NCBI GenBank assembly: GCA_900548675.1
Contig: URLJ01000002.1
Coordinates: 62,001 to 126,000, forward strand
DNA length: 64,000 nucleotides
DNA from: an uncultured Mollicutes bacterium
Lineage (GTDB): Bacteria > Bacillota_I > Bacilli_A > ML615J-28 > CAG-313
Direction of reading: 5' to 3'
Part shown: positions 43,001 through 51,071 of the stretch, in pieces
Layout of the letters: every line of letters begins with the position of its first letter
Position numbering within the stretch: position 1 is the stretch's first letter
Translations under genes and position numbers: made by a program
The notes under the pieces: model-generated
What the model was told of the DNA's origin: nothing
The model's input: only the letters and a program-made list of their open reading frames with translations
Databases searched by the model: none

Positions 43001-46000
43001 CCATAAGATTCCCGATCTGATGATAAAACTTTTCCAAATTCTAGTACTGTGTTTATACCATATAATAATTTATCACCACTATCGGCTGTACCATATCTAT
43101 TAGAATTCGCTTCACTACTTACGAAATAATCAAATATAATTACTCCGCTTCCCTTTACCTTAAAAGCAGCACCTGATGTTGTCTTATCTATATTACTATT
43201 CGTTGTAACATAAACAAATTTACCATCGGTTGATTTCTCATTACTAAATATTAAAGGGTATGTTGTATCATTAATTAATTCGATTGGTTTTGATTCAGGA
43301 AGAATTAAATATTTATTAATGTCAGGAATTAGATTAATATATAACTTAATTATTGTATCTTTTGCTTCATCATCAGTGTAAATGAAATCTATTTCGTGAC
43401 TTTGACTAAAATCAGATAATGTATAAAAATACTTGCCTTTATCCGATAATAGTGGAAGTTCTTTTCCATTATCGTTCACTTTAACACTATAACCTTGTAT
43501 ATCATTAACTTGATATATCATTTGCGTATCAGTTAAGATTTCTGTAAGAATTATTTCATCATAGTTCACAACTGAAGCATTGCTTATTTCTACACCATTT
43601 TTTAATACACTATATTGAATTTCATTTTGGATATTTATTTTTTCTTTGAAAACTACACATATTTCAATATCTGTAGTCACTCTGATAAAATCATTATTTT
43701 GAGAAATAAGTTCACCATATGTTCCATCAGCTTTTTTAATTTTATATCCTACATATTCCCAGTTCGATTGAGGAAGAGTTTCTGCATTTAGTTGGAATTC
43801 ATTGAAAGTTTTATATGTGTTTTCTGTATTCATCGCTTCTTTTACAAAGCCATATATATCATAAACACTACCCTCACCAATAGTAGTTACTTTTACACTA
43901 TGGTCAGTAGCTTTTAAAGCTTGAACATTTCTAATTGAACATGCATACCACGCGTAGTATGTAAACATTATTTTGATTGTATGCGTTCCTACTGTATCAA
44001 AGTTATAGGCAAATGATTTATAATTGTAATCACCATTATTACCATCACCTGAAAGGAGAATTTCTTTACCATCAAATATCGCTGTAACTTTATTTGCTTC
44101 ATATGTTGTATCATCATATTCAAAATAGAATATATCAGTATCAGTAATTGTAAATGTAACAGAAGCATTTTTAGCTTCATCAGCAACAGTTGTGAAAACT
44201 CTTGTTGTTTCATCTAAGACAAATTTTCTTTCATCTTCATATTTATAATAAACATTCGTATCATATAAAGTCCCATAATCACTCGTACTATTTGTCATTT
44301 TTCCTCTTGATTTAGGAGCATTATTATTTGTTACAGTGATGTTCTTAATATAAGCAGTATCAAGCCCACCTTTACTGCTTGAATCTTTTTTATAATATAC
44401 CTTTAATAGAACTTTATCACTTGTTGTATTAGCGAAAGTATATTCGGTCCATTTAGCATTATCTGTGAAAAATTCATCCAAATTAGTATGATCGTTATTT
44501 TTTCCCTTAGTATTAGTTACAGTGCCATTTGCATCAAAATATAAATAGTCCCAATTATTCTCAGAAGAACAAGCATATATAAATGAAATTGTTTTACCAC
44601 TTGCTATTTCAAAAACAACATAACTACTTGTACTGTCTTCTCCTTGATTGCTTGAATATATATATGTTGTACCATTATATGAACCAAAACTCCAAGGGTA
44701 TGTTTCATTTAAAAGTAGTGAAACTCCTTCATACTTAACGCCTTTAGCGTTACATATATCATAGGTTACATCATCAACTTTTGTGAAAACATTATCTTTA
44801 GCTACTACTAAATGACTTTCTAGGTCTATTAAATCACCATCAACAACAATACTATATGCAACCTTTTTATCAAATTCATCTACAGCTGTATAAGGAATTT
44901 TACTGTTAGAGGCAACCTCAGCACCATTAGATTTTATAGTAATAAATTCTGGTACATTTTTAACTGCCAAATAATAAGTAGCAGTACCAAATGAATCTAA
45001 ACTATAATTGAGTTCACTCTTTTTGAGAAAATTACTTAGCGAAGTAAGGGCTTCACCATTTTCATTCTGAGCTTCTAGTAATAAATCAAGATTTGTTAAT
45101 AATTTAACATCAGCAACGTTTATACCATTTAATGAGGCTTTTACTTTAACTGCATTAAATCCTTCTTTAAAATCTATTACTAATTGTTTTGTTTTTGATG
45201 TAGTCTTTACACCATTGTGAACAACTTCGACGTCTACTTCTAATCCAAAATTAAACACACAATTAGTCGCATTTTTAGTTGTAACATAATTAGGGTTATT
45301 AATTATATCAGCATAAATATCATTTTCATCAAGTATAACTTCATATAAAATAGAGCCAACATTATTGGTTTGACCAACTGTTAAAAAGTATTCATAAGTT
45401 AATTTATTATATTTATCGTATATTTTATTATACTCTTCAACTATTTTTTCACTTACATAAGGAGCTACTACATCGATACCTAATTGTACAGGCCACATAT
45501 TAGAGTAGCATTCACTTACTATCGTATTGTTATTTCCTTTTCCGTTAAATAAATATACACTATTTCCTGTTGCGATGAGGTATGAATTAATGATATTAAC
45601 GTTTTTAATTACCGAAGCGTATTTGTCATGATTGATACTATACACTACACCTGCAGTATAACCATTCGAACCACCATTAGCCATACTATTTGTTATGTTA
45701 ACATTTTCTACTTTAATGCTCGCTTCACTCATACATGTAACAAACGCAAGATACATCGAATTAGTGTAATTTTCCACTCTACCGATGTAACAATTATTGA
45801 TATTACAATTTATGATTTCTGTACCAAAGGCTTTATTAACACCGACAATAATTGCTGCTTTATTGAATAATGTGTTTCCACATAGAACCTCGATGTTTTC
45901 AAAATTGAGGTTTTTAATCGTTGTCTTCTTGTTAAAAGTGCTAAATATTCCGTTACCCATTTCATTATTCGCAATGATATTAGCATTTTTAATAGCATGA

Positions 46001-46368
46001 TTATTACCATCTAAGGTTCCTGAAAAATTTTCAATTGGAGACCATTTGTGACCATTAATATCAATGTCAACTAGTAACTTAATTGTATAATTAGAAAAAT
46101 CAAATCCTTTCTTACACATATCAGCTAAACCTAAAAACTCAGCTGCAGTTGATATTTCTAAAATATTATCATCATAATCAAAGAAACTTCTATCTACTGT
46201 TTTACCATCCCAAACACTAACATCACCATTTGCTTCAACACTTTTTGAGAAAATTATATTTCCGCCAAAGATTCCTAGTGCTAATGTCATAATAAGTAAA
46301 ACAATATTGATATTTTTTAGAGATTTGAATATTTTATCTAATAACTTATTTTTTATTAAACTATTCAT
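37006..46368 (-). CDS. Giant (3120-residue) surface protein with beta-helix and tandem MBG-like domains
   Basis: The N-terminus has a long basic region and a hydrophobic segment (about 22-45) before the mature part, read as an export signal. Residues about 75-260 look like a GLUG or right-handed beta-helix module (LDGNNHAIKNANIIANNEMG). Several beta-sandwich regions follow, another beta-helix-like segment at about 1300-1640, and at about 2040-2650 tandem MBG-type domains with recurring STYGDELLEL, GSYAITAIKK and NYNVTI patterns. The end has a helical region and one hydrophobic helix (AQIVISVIMVMTMVSAMAVI) followed by KRERF. No LPxTG motif precedes it, so it is anchored by the membrane helix and not by sortase. 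It is probably an adhesin or cell-surface fibre. It is co-transcribed with an ABC exporter. Confidence 0.8.
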   Translation of the reverse strand: MNSLIKNKLLDKIFKSLKNINIVLLIMTLALGIFGGNIIFSKSVEANGDVSVWDGKTVDRSFFDYDDNILEISTAAEFLGLADMCKKGFDFSNYTIKLLVDIDINGHKWSPIENFSGTLDGNNHAIKNANIIANNEMGNGIFSTFNKKTTIKNLNFENIEVLCGNTLFNKAAIIVGVNKAFGTEIINCNINNCYIGRVENYTNSMYLAFVTCMSEASIKVENVNITNSMANGGSNGYTAGVVYSINHDKYASVIKNVNIINSYLIATGNSVYLFNGKGNNNTIVSECYSNMWPVQLGIDVVAPYVSEKIVEEYNKIYDKYNKLTYEYFLTVGQTNNVGSILYEVILDENDIYADIINNPNYVTTKNATNCVFNFGLEVDVEVVHNGVKTTSKTKQLVIDFKEGFNAVKVKASLNGINVADVKLLTNLDLLLEAQNENGEALTSLSNFLKKSELNYSLDSFGTATYYLAVKNVPEFITIKSNGAEVASNSKIPYTAVDEFDKKVAYSIVVDGDLIDLESHLVVAKDNVFTKVDDVTYDICNAKGVKYEGVSLLLNETYPWSFGSYNGTTYIYSSNQGEDSTSSYVVFEIASGKTISFIYACSSENNWDYLYFDANGTVTNTKGKNNDHTNLDEFFTDNAKWTEYTFANTTSDKVLLKVYYKKDSSSKGGLDTAYIKNITVTNNNAPKSRGKMTNSTSDYGTLYDTNVYYKYEDERKFVLDETTRVFTTVADEAKNASVTFTITDTDIFYFEYDDTTYEANKVTAIFDGKEILLSGDGNNGDYNYKSFAYNFDTVGTHTIKIMFTYYAWYACSIRNVQALKATDHSVKVTTIGEGSVYDIYGFVKEAMNTENTYKTFNEFQLNAETLPQSNWEYVGYKIKKADGTYGELISQNNDFIRVTTDIEICVVFKEKINIQNEIQYSVLKNGVEISNASVVNYDEIILTEILTDTQMIYQVNDIQGYSVKVNDNGKELPLLSDKGKYFYTLSDFSQSHEIDFIYTDDEAKDTIIKLYINLIPDINKYLILPESKPIELINDTTYPLIFSNEKSTDGKFVYVTTNSNIDKTTSGAAFKVKGSGVIIFDYFVSSEANSNRYGTADSGDKLLYGINTVLEFGKVLSSDRESYGHVLPEYANLVGYAGANLQETNTSLAQGETGWQKGIIPVSGAEDEETIVYIGYVKDGYSRDRDDMAGIANVDFISANFEFSYETNSSTTTITAKIDDVEIPSGSTVAAGKKAILTATNTNTSEKFYGWVDQDGRILSRQTTLTYNLSKSLNVKAIFITENSKIMCNNLFYATLEEALNATASASEVFIRILADMEISNDITINENVTILLPFELDDTEGMKIGTANVKRPSWGRGIKPYVTLTVSENATVTINGKLIVGGVQHAPNQASQGMTSGAYAKLVNNGSLIINGKMDVRGLVVGSGVLTLNDGAILKEPFMVDNYSGGTNTSDLYGANQFPFVQFATANIQCQKIVNYGSKILGTTSLYFWSSIHTQDVVLVDKIENRTASSEGSLIWLHEGSSLVITYDGKAVNHEYNTVHLGDSGLNIVEVNGVITAGEFSLQGYGSSEMTLSIPYTYNFIINADAKVILEKYYKLMPGSIIEIKENGTIEIAKKGGLLVYNGLLQAPKSGKEYPSSSILKANGFSQTGVLINNGTLDVKGLFLGIIQTTSNTGTIIVAEDADVAPKIITDGAGGGYTDNRSIFELKAEINGLYGRIPLENGKTYKAYNDDEFILEKYIMSYYSGNSGSSTYHPNVEVVINEVLKGRFLEFKDGKYYSDVEFYIGEEIENISIEIAGNIYKTNALGKFTANVAVDEIYYKSLSDFYNHYASVVMNDLTILDEVVKTIELQNTNNYELVYDEVGSTIKPLDIKALVTFYQGKTEVIDLVASIDNTKYVTLNAELSSSKYLVNLTHDIYVSSMEVAIYKNNYNMLKSSNDLINDAVKLYEELAALKENRTAKETEYLMQIISEYLDYIEIVPAKITVTTVPYGATKADAVLTFLDGTKKNAVVANITYIVNSNGIKADFVYDVDYYDAKDILVCDTNNVTAVDVKIIIDDKMSTYGDELLELSATANLLNNDTIKDVVDLIKEDGTKPGSYAITAIKKHPGYNIIVENGTYEITKRKIDVAVLNHKDIMKASATKISDIEISVSGNIDDNYEFSYELYQNNIYITSIDKLGNVLDILDIGTYKIKPIISSEYYEIENITLGEITILIDNTYYDVEVTFTSNGVELLLPSKVYDGIEVIPNIKVVKHDTKEEVVDGISYTLTGKDTSVIKKAGIYTINVTVNEVEYQNKATFEVERREIMVDITTKELVYNGAIQNPLFVVTSKIETDDVDVITKATTNVNVGNYFVETLGLTGADAENYILKTQEIREYTIVKKQIIVEITKVEQVYGDTDTILGAKSLTEIPSADTLNAIIKLTREKGDIVGSYDIIGEVVNDNYQVEFINGADAYVITKRNATVLIDDKNSIYGESLVELTGTIQGLAEKDESVDVKSIYRLYKEDGLDANTYLIKGEVVNQNYHITFVNGIYTIEKRAILIEVPNETSVYGDMIKEVVPTVISGTLKENEELSEILEVLKETGLDAREYKLIVNTKSNNYNVRVSYTNGDYSIYTITPRAIEVTINDLTINNKTSYSDLMSQLSYVISSGTLCENDDLNLTMYVIMNGKTITQENYHKHLCGGIHKITGTAANSNYNVTIVDAMLEVIKPQVRVVNIITNYTYTGEIFEGFDYTKNIEGYLESATASAFKAWYYRSGDASKTEVELRNAGTYIMVVEIVHKTSYEFEKDSQTEFEITIAKKDISDNIIIEGIEKENYININTITKPIVSLKETIDLNIEQKLYKDNTLVELIEGLGKYKFVVTIIDDNYEGEKIVEFEVIENIAETINKLKHGRLELERKRGLEIIEYSTRLKEKIDALSGVELLLISNNSEYQNLVEDIINRYTELNVMFKSVTEKEKELMEKYPEITDTSYDTKYQIYAFIASLDEIGQSFITSDNLLKLTAVKEEVSSVLEKSFVKVSSLEALLEKINKYNKAAVLQDAHDVVITLTVEEKGLALLDQRQAKILHDYEELWTDYVASLENVYTVSNKTLNAQIVISVIMVMTMVSAMAVILKRERF

Positions 46369-46403
46369 ATTAGATTACCTTTCATTTCATTTTTTTAATT
46401 AAT

Positions 46404-49400
46404 CTATTTATCTTTTAATATATCGTAAGCAGATGTATCAAATATATCTTTTTCTTGCTTTTCAACTGTTAATGAACTTGTTGCATCATATAACAAGAAA
46501 CGGAATTTTTCTTTACCTGCAGTATAATATATAAATTTAGGATTGCTTGGTGAAAAATAATCTACATCAACTGTATAATCATGTAAATCTTCTTTAGCAG
46601 TAGATGTTGCTTCATCAAGTGCAACACAACTATAGTTTTTACCACCACCATAATACGCAATCGCACCATTAACATAAGTCTCACCATTATAACTAGCTAA
46701 TATTTTTTCATGTGATATATCTTCATCATAGTATTCTTTTAATAGACTACTGAAATCCAAATTGAACCCTATTTTAGAAGCCACCGTTGTAAGGTTACCA
46801 TTACTATCTTTGATCCCTTCAATTAAAGTGTCACTATTTACAGAAGATACCTTTTTCCAATCATAGAAACGTACATCATCTTTTAATCTCAATAATGCAG
46901 GATAACTAGTACCGCTAATTCCACCCCAGCCAAGTTCACTGCCAAATTTAAAGTTATCACTGAAGTCCCAACCATGGAGAACTAATCCCCCAAACATCGC
47001 TTCAAGACCTATGCTGAATAATCCGGCATTCATAAATACACAGTTTTGCACCGTGATATCTGTTAGAATATAATTATTGTAAAATTTTTCATCTTTATAA
47101 TTATTATTATCAATTACATAGTTTTTAGTGCCATTACTTAAGTATGGTGATGCATCATCATAATAACTTACGTTGGTAATAGCATCTTGTGTCGTACTAA
47201 TTGTTTTATTTGTAACACGTGTTGTTTTCATCACTTGGTTTGTACCAATCTTTAATAAGAATTCACGAGCATTAGTAAAAAGTGTTTTTGAGAAAGTAGC
47301 AGTTATGCGGTAATCACTAGGATTAAAGGTAGTATCGGTATGAGCTTTACCAAAAACTCTAACTGCAGTTCTACCATTATTTATTCTTGAGTAAGAAACA
47401 TTACAATTATCGCCAACTATTTCTAAAACAGTACCACAATAATCTAAATTAGTTAAATCATATTCGCCATTACTTGAGGCGATGCTTTCATCATTACATC
47501 CTTTTAATTCAACATTATGAATATTTATATTATCCTTTAAAACTGCAAAAATAATATTATCTTGAGATTTTACTGCTAAGTTGTTTGGAGCACCGTTATA
47601 ATCTTTATTGTATCTTACTAAATCAATTGGGCCACGATAAACGCGCGTACCAAATTTTTTATTTAACAATTGTGTCAAATTGTCTGCTGATATAGCGTAA
47701 CCATTTCCATATAAATCTGTTGATATTTCTACTGCGTAACGAATAACTGCATCTTTTAATTTACCAGTATTTTTATAATATGTAACATCACAAGTAGGAT
47801 CCATCGTTGTAAGACAACTTAATGCATACTTTTCATAATTATCATCTTTAGTCATTTTTTCTAGTTCTGGTGCTAGCATAATATTGTTTTTCAAAACCAT
47901 TACGTATTCTTTATCTTCAATATTCTTGCTGCAAACCATCAACTCTTCATATGTAGATATATTTATACCATTACTTAAAACATTTAATTTGATGCTAGTT
48001 GAAGTATTGAGGTTATTCTTATCGATAACATCTACTTCCACTAAGCCTGTTTTACCTCCTAAATAGAAATAACCATCTTCACCAATTGTAAGGATATCTT
48101 CATCACTACTTGTTAAAATTAATTTAGAATAATCTATTTTTTCACTACCATTAGATAACATTCCAATTAAAGGTAGTCTCATTTTATGATCTTTATCAAA
48201 CGGAATTAAACTCTTTAAAGATGTAGCACTATCAAATGAATAATATCCAAGGGTAGGAATTTCAGTGAATGATCCACTAACAACTTTAACAGGCATCTCA
48301 TCATTATCTATTGCGAGAGATACATAATTGCTGTAGATTTTAACTTCTAGTGTTTCTACATCAAATAATTTTACCCCCGTGTCTTTTTGTGTGATTGAAC
48401 ATGTTAATTTAAATACACCTTCTAATTTATTAGTAGGTTTTATAAAACATCCAAAATAATAATTATTAGTTAATGGATTAACTTCCGCAAGTGTTATAAC
48501 TTCAGCAGCATCTTTTTCTGATAAGCTAAATTTAACACTTACCTTTGATATATCTTTTATATCTGTATATAAAGTTGCAACTCTTGTATTTGAGGCATTC
48601 TTTCTCATCAATACTTCTAAGTTTTTATCAGCGTAATTAGCATATGTTAATAATGTTTCTTCAGTATGGTTTATACCAATAATAACTGCAACATAATTAA
48701 CATCACTAACCTTTACAAGGATTACATCAAGTTTATCACCTATTTGAATAGCGTATGTCTTTTCATTAGATAAGAAATCTTTAGGATTATTAAATTCATA
48801 CTCACCTGTTTGATCATCCCATGAAAGAGCTTTTCTTGTCATAGTAGAACCGAGAACAACAATTTTATTATTACCATCTAAATCAGTTACTTTAAGAGCA
48901 CCTATGCTTGTTGGCGCTAACTCTTCTTTTTCAGTACTTCCAAAGCCACTTACTTTAACAGTTGTCTTATAAGCATATTTCAAATCTAGTGATTCATCTT
49001 TTTTTATTATTTCAGTCAAATCTAAAACTTCAATCTCAGGTTCAGGATGAACAACAGGTTTTTCATGTGGTGTTACCTTCACTATAATAGCACTTAAAGT
49101 CGTACCTTTTACATCGTCGCGAACTACTAATAATTCTAGTTCATAACCTATTTTTATTCCTTTAGTTTTTTCATTAGTTAAGAAATTACTAGGATTACTA
49201 AATGTATATACACCTTTTTCTTTATCCCAAGTAAGAGCGTTAGTTGAAGCGGTTGATCCAATTACTACTACTCTATTTTCACCATTTAAATCTGTCGCTT
49301 TAAAACAACCAGTTTCACTTGCTGCATCATCATCATAACTGAGGTTATTCCCCCAACTTTCAACTAAAACAGTTGTACGATATGCTTTCTTTAAATTTTC

Positions 49401-49556
49401 ATTAGAATCTAAAGCACATATTTCTTGTAAACTTTTCCCTATTTTAGCAGGTTCTTTAAAACCTTTATCACCACTATTTCCTCCGCCACATCCTACAGCT
49501 ACTACTGCTAGTACTAATACTAACAACATTCCTAAAATTTTTTTGATGTTTTTCAT
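46404..49556 (-). CDS. Large lipoprotein with paired N-terminal repeats and beta-helix
   Basis: This 1050-residue protein has a lipoprotein signal with lipobox VAVGC followed by a GGG spacer. Two repeats of about 130 residues follow (about 40-165 and 180-305), each with a TTVxVxxxG start, KxTDLxGxxxxVVxGST and an FLxNEKTxxIxIG segment. Ig-like strands follow to about 520, then a probable right-handed beta-helix (about 530-890; ISTYEELMVC, NINIHNVELKGCND, NCVFMNAGLFSIGLEAMF). No enzyme motif was recognised. It lies between the ABC ATPase gene and the giant surface gene, with small gaps. Confidence 0.75.
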   Translation of the reverse strand: MKNIKKILGMLLVLVLAVVAVGCGGGNSGDKGFKEPAKIGKSLQEICALDSNENLKKAYRTTVLVESWGNNLSYDDDAASETGCFKATDLNGENRVVVIGSTASTNALTWDKEKGVYTFSNPSNFLTNEKTKGIKIGYELELLVVRDDVKGTTLSAIIVKVTPHEKPVVHPEPEIEVLDLTEIIKKDESLDLKYAYKTTVKVSGFGSTEKEELAPTSIGALKVTDLDGNNKIVVLGSTMTRKALSWDDQTGEYEFNNPKDFLSNEKTYAIQIGDKLDVILVKVSDVNYVAVIIGINHTEETLLTYANYADKNLEVLMRKNASNTRVATLYTDIKDISKVSVKFSLSEKDAAEVITLAEVNPLTNNYYFGCFIKPTNKLEGVFKLTCSITQKDTGVKLFDVETLEVKIYSNYVSLAIDNDEMPVKVVSGSFTEIPTLGYYSFDSATSLKSLIPFDKDHKMRLPLIGMLSNGSEKIDYSKLILTSSDEDILTIGEDGYFYLGGKTGLVEVDVIDKNNLNTSTSIKLNVLSNGINISTYEELMVCSKNIEDKEYVMVLKNNIMLAPELEKMTKDDNYEKYALSCLTTMDPTCDVTYYKNTGKLKDAVIRYAVEISTDLYGNGYAISADNLTQLLNKKFGTRVYRGPIDLVRYNKDYNGAPNNLAVKSQDNIIFAVLKDNINIHNVELKGCNDESIASSNGEYDLTNLDYCGTVLEIVGDNCNVSYSRINNGRTAVRVFGKAHTDTTFNPSDYRITATFSKTLFTNAREFLLKIGTNQVMKTTRVTNKTISTTQDAITNVSYYDDASPYLSNGTKNYVIDNNNYKDEKFYNNYILTDITVQNCVFMNAGLFSIGLEAMFGGLVLHGWDFSDNFKFGSELGWGGISGTSYPALLRLKDDVRFYDWKKVSSVNSDTLIEGIKDSNGNLTTVASKIGFNLDFSSLLKEYYDEDISHEKILASYNGETYVNGAIAYYGGGKNYSCVALDEATSTAKEDLHDYTVDVDYFSPSNPKFIYYTAGKEKFRFLLYDATSSLTVEKQEKDIFDTSAYDILKDK

Positions 49557-49576
49557 TTTCTCATTTCCTTTCCTTA

Positions 49577-50311
49577 CTAATTTTCAAATATTTCCATAAA
49601 TTGATCTTCAAGTGTTTTGTTTGGATTATTCTTTTTAAATTCACTAATTACAATATCTGCAACTATTTCGCCACCATTTATGATATAAGCTCTATCACAC
49701 GTTTTTTCAACAGCATCTAAATTATGAGAAGAATACAAAACAGCATTACCTTTTTCTTTGTAGACTTCCATATAATCCCTTAGAGCTTTACTAGTCTGTG
49801 GATCAAGACCAGTGAGTGGTTCATCTAAAAGCCACAATTTAGGACGATGGATTAAATTAGCCATTAAACAAATTTTTTGACGCATTCCATGTGAATAAGA
49901 AGAAATTAAATTATAAATTGCATCTCCAAGCTTAAAGACTTGTTGCATTTCTTCAATTCGCTCTTTTCTTTTGTCTTCTGCTACACCATGGATATCTGCA
50001 ATAAAATTTATATATTCAAACCCTGTCATCTTTTCAAACATAGCATGATTATCAGGAACATAACCAATTTCATTTTTAGCTTTTAAATCATCTTTAACAA
50101 TATCATAACCGCATATCTTAATACTACCTTTATCAAAAGAGAAAAAACCTGTTAAACACTTTATGGTAGTAGATTTTCCTGCCCCGTTTTTACCAAGTAA
50201 CCCAACTATTTCTCCTGCATAACAATCGATATTTATGTCTTTTACCGCATAGGTCGTTTGTTTATTATATTTTTTATATAAACCTTTTATTTCTACTATT
50301 TTTTCTTTCAT
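49577..50311 (-). CDS. ABC transporter ATP-binding protein (ABC-2 exporter type)
   Basis: This 244-residue cytoplasmic ATPase has Walker A GLLGKNGAGKSTT, the Q-loop region IGYVPDNHAMFEKMTG, signature SSYSHGMRQK, Walker B LWLLDEPLTGLDP and the switch His in LYSSHNL. It resembles ATPases of ABC-2 type exporters. Its partner permease is two genes upstream (51072). The intervening gene encodes a membrane-anchored Ig-like protein. Confidence 0.93.
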   Translation of the reverse strand: MKEKIVEIKGLYKKYNKQTTYAVKDINIDCYAGEIVGLLGKNGAGKSTTIKCLTGFFSFDKGSIKICGYDIVKDDLKAKNEIGYVPDNHAMFEKMTGFEYINFIADIHGVAEDKRKERIEEMQQVFKLGDAIYNLISSYSHGMRQKICLMANLIHRPKLWLLDEPLTGLDPQTSKALRDYMEVYKEKGNAVLYSSHNLDAVEKTCDRAYIINGGEIVADIVISEFKKNNPNKTLEDQFMEIFEN

Positions 50312-50321
50312 TTACTTTCAC

Positions 50322-51065
50322 CTAAATAACATTAACTAATATTTTAATTGTTTTTTCTTCATTTGAAATATTACCATTTTCATCAAGTAAAACATATTTA
50401 TAAGTTACGCTAACATAACTACTTCCTTTTTTAACTCCTGTTACTTTCCAACTGAACTTATCTGTAATAACTAGCACTTGTTCAGTTACGTTTTGAATGC
50501 TGAATTTACCCGTACCTAAAAGATAATCTCTTCCAATATTATATTTTTCTTGTAATTCTTCATCAAGTGGTAAATATTCAGTTATCGTGGTTTCTTCACC
50601 CACATTAATTGTGATTTCTCCTTTTTCAAAGTCAATTATTTTTACATCTTCTTTATTCATGTCTTTAGTTTTAATTCCCAAGGGTTCTGAGCAAATAAAA
50701 TTAAAAGTTACAGCATCACTTCGATCCATCGCATTAACTCTTACCTTTATCCATCCGAGTGATTTAGGAATTACTACGCCATCATCCGTGACTTCTACTT
50801 TTGCCTGCGGTTTGTTTTCAACTTCTTCGATAGTATATTTTAGTGTAATATTTACATCTTTTGGCATCACTATCGCCTCTATTTTTAGAAGAGGGTTATT
50901 TTCTAATTCTTTAGCGATATCCACTACCCTTGTGTGACGGCCATCTACACTAACACTTGTAACAGTAGGATTCACAACTATTGCGGTTTTTTTAATTACA
51001 ACACTTGTTGTAAAAATTAAAATGATTGGAATTATTAGTATTAGAATTATTATTTTTTGTTTCAT
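50322..51065 (-). CDS. Membrane-anchored Ig-like accessory protein of the ABC exporter
   Basis: This 247-residue protein has one N-terminal hydrophobic helix (about 4-24, no lipobox), after which everything is beta-rich and extracellular. Two Ig-like or bacterial BIG-type sandwiches can be made out (about 30-125 and 135-247; strands IKVRV-like, WKVTGVKKGSSYVSVTYKY). It sits between the permease and ATPase genes with gaps of 6 and 10 bases, so it is probably a fixed partner of the transporter on the outer face. No known family was recognised. Confidence 0.65.
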   Translation of the reverse strand: MKQKIIILILIIPIILIFTTSVVIKKTAIVVNPTVTSVSVDGRHTRVVDIAKELENNPLLKIEAIVMPKDVNITLKYTIEEVENKPQAKVEVTDDGVVIPKSLGWIKVRVNAMDRSDAVTFNFICSEPLGIKTKDMNKEDVKIIDFEKGEITINVGEETTITEYLPLDEELQEKYNIGRDYLLGTGKFSIQNVTEQVLVITDKFSWKVTGVKKGSSYVSVTYKYVLLDENGNISNEEKTIKILVNVI

Positions 51066-51071
51066 AACTCT

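Noticed and set aside
43989..44213. Short minus-strand frame within the giant surface gene
   Set aside because: It is an out-of-frame shadow with Leu/Met-rich, low-complexity translation and no ribosome-binding site.
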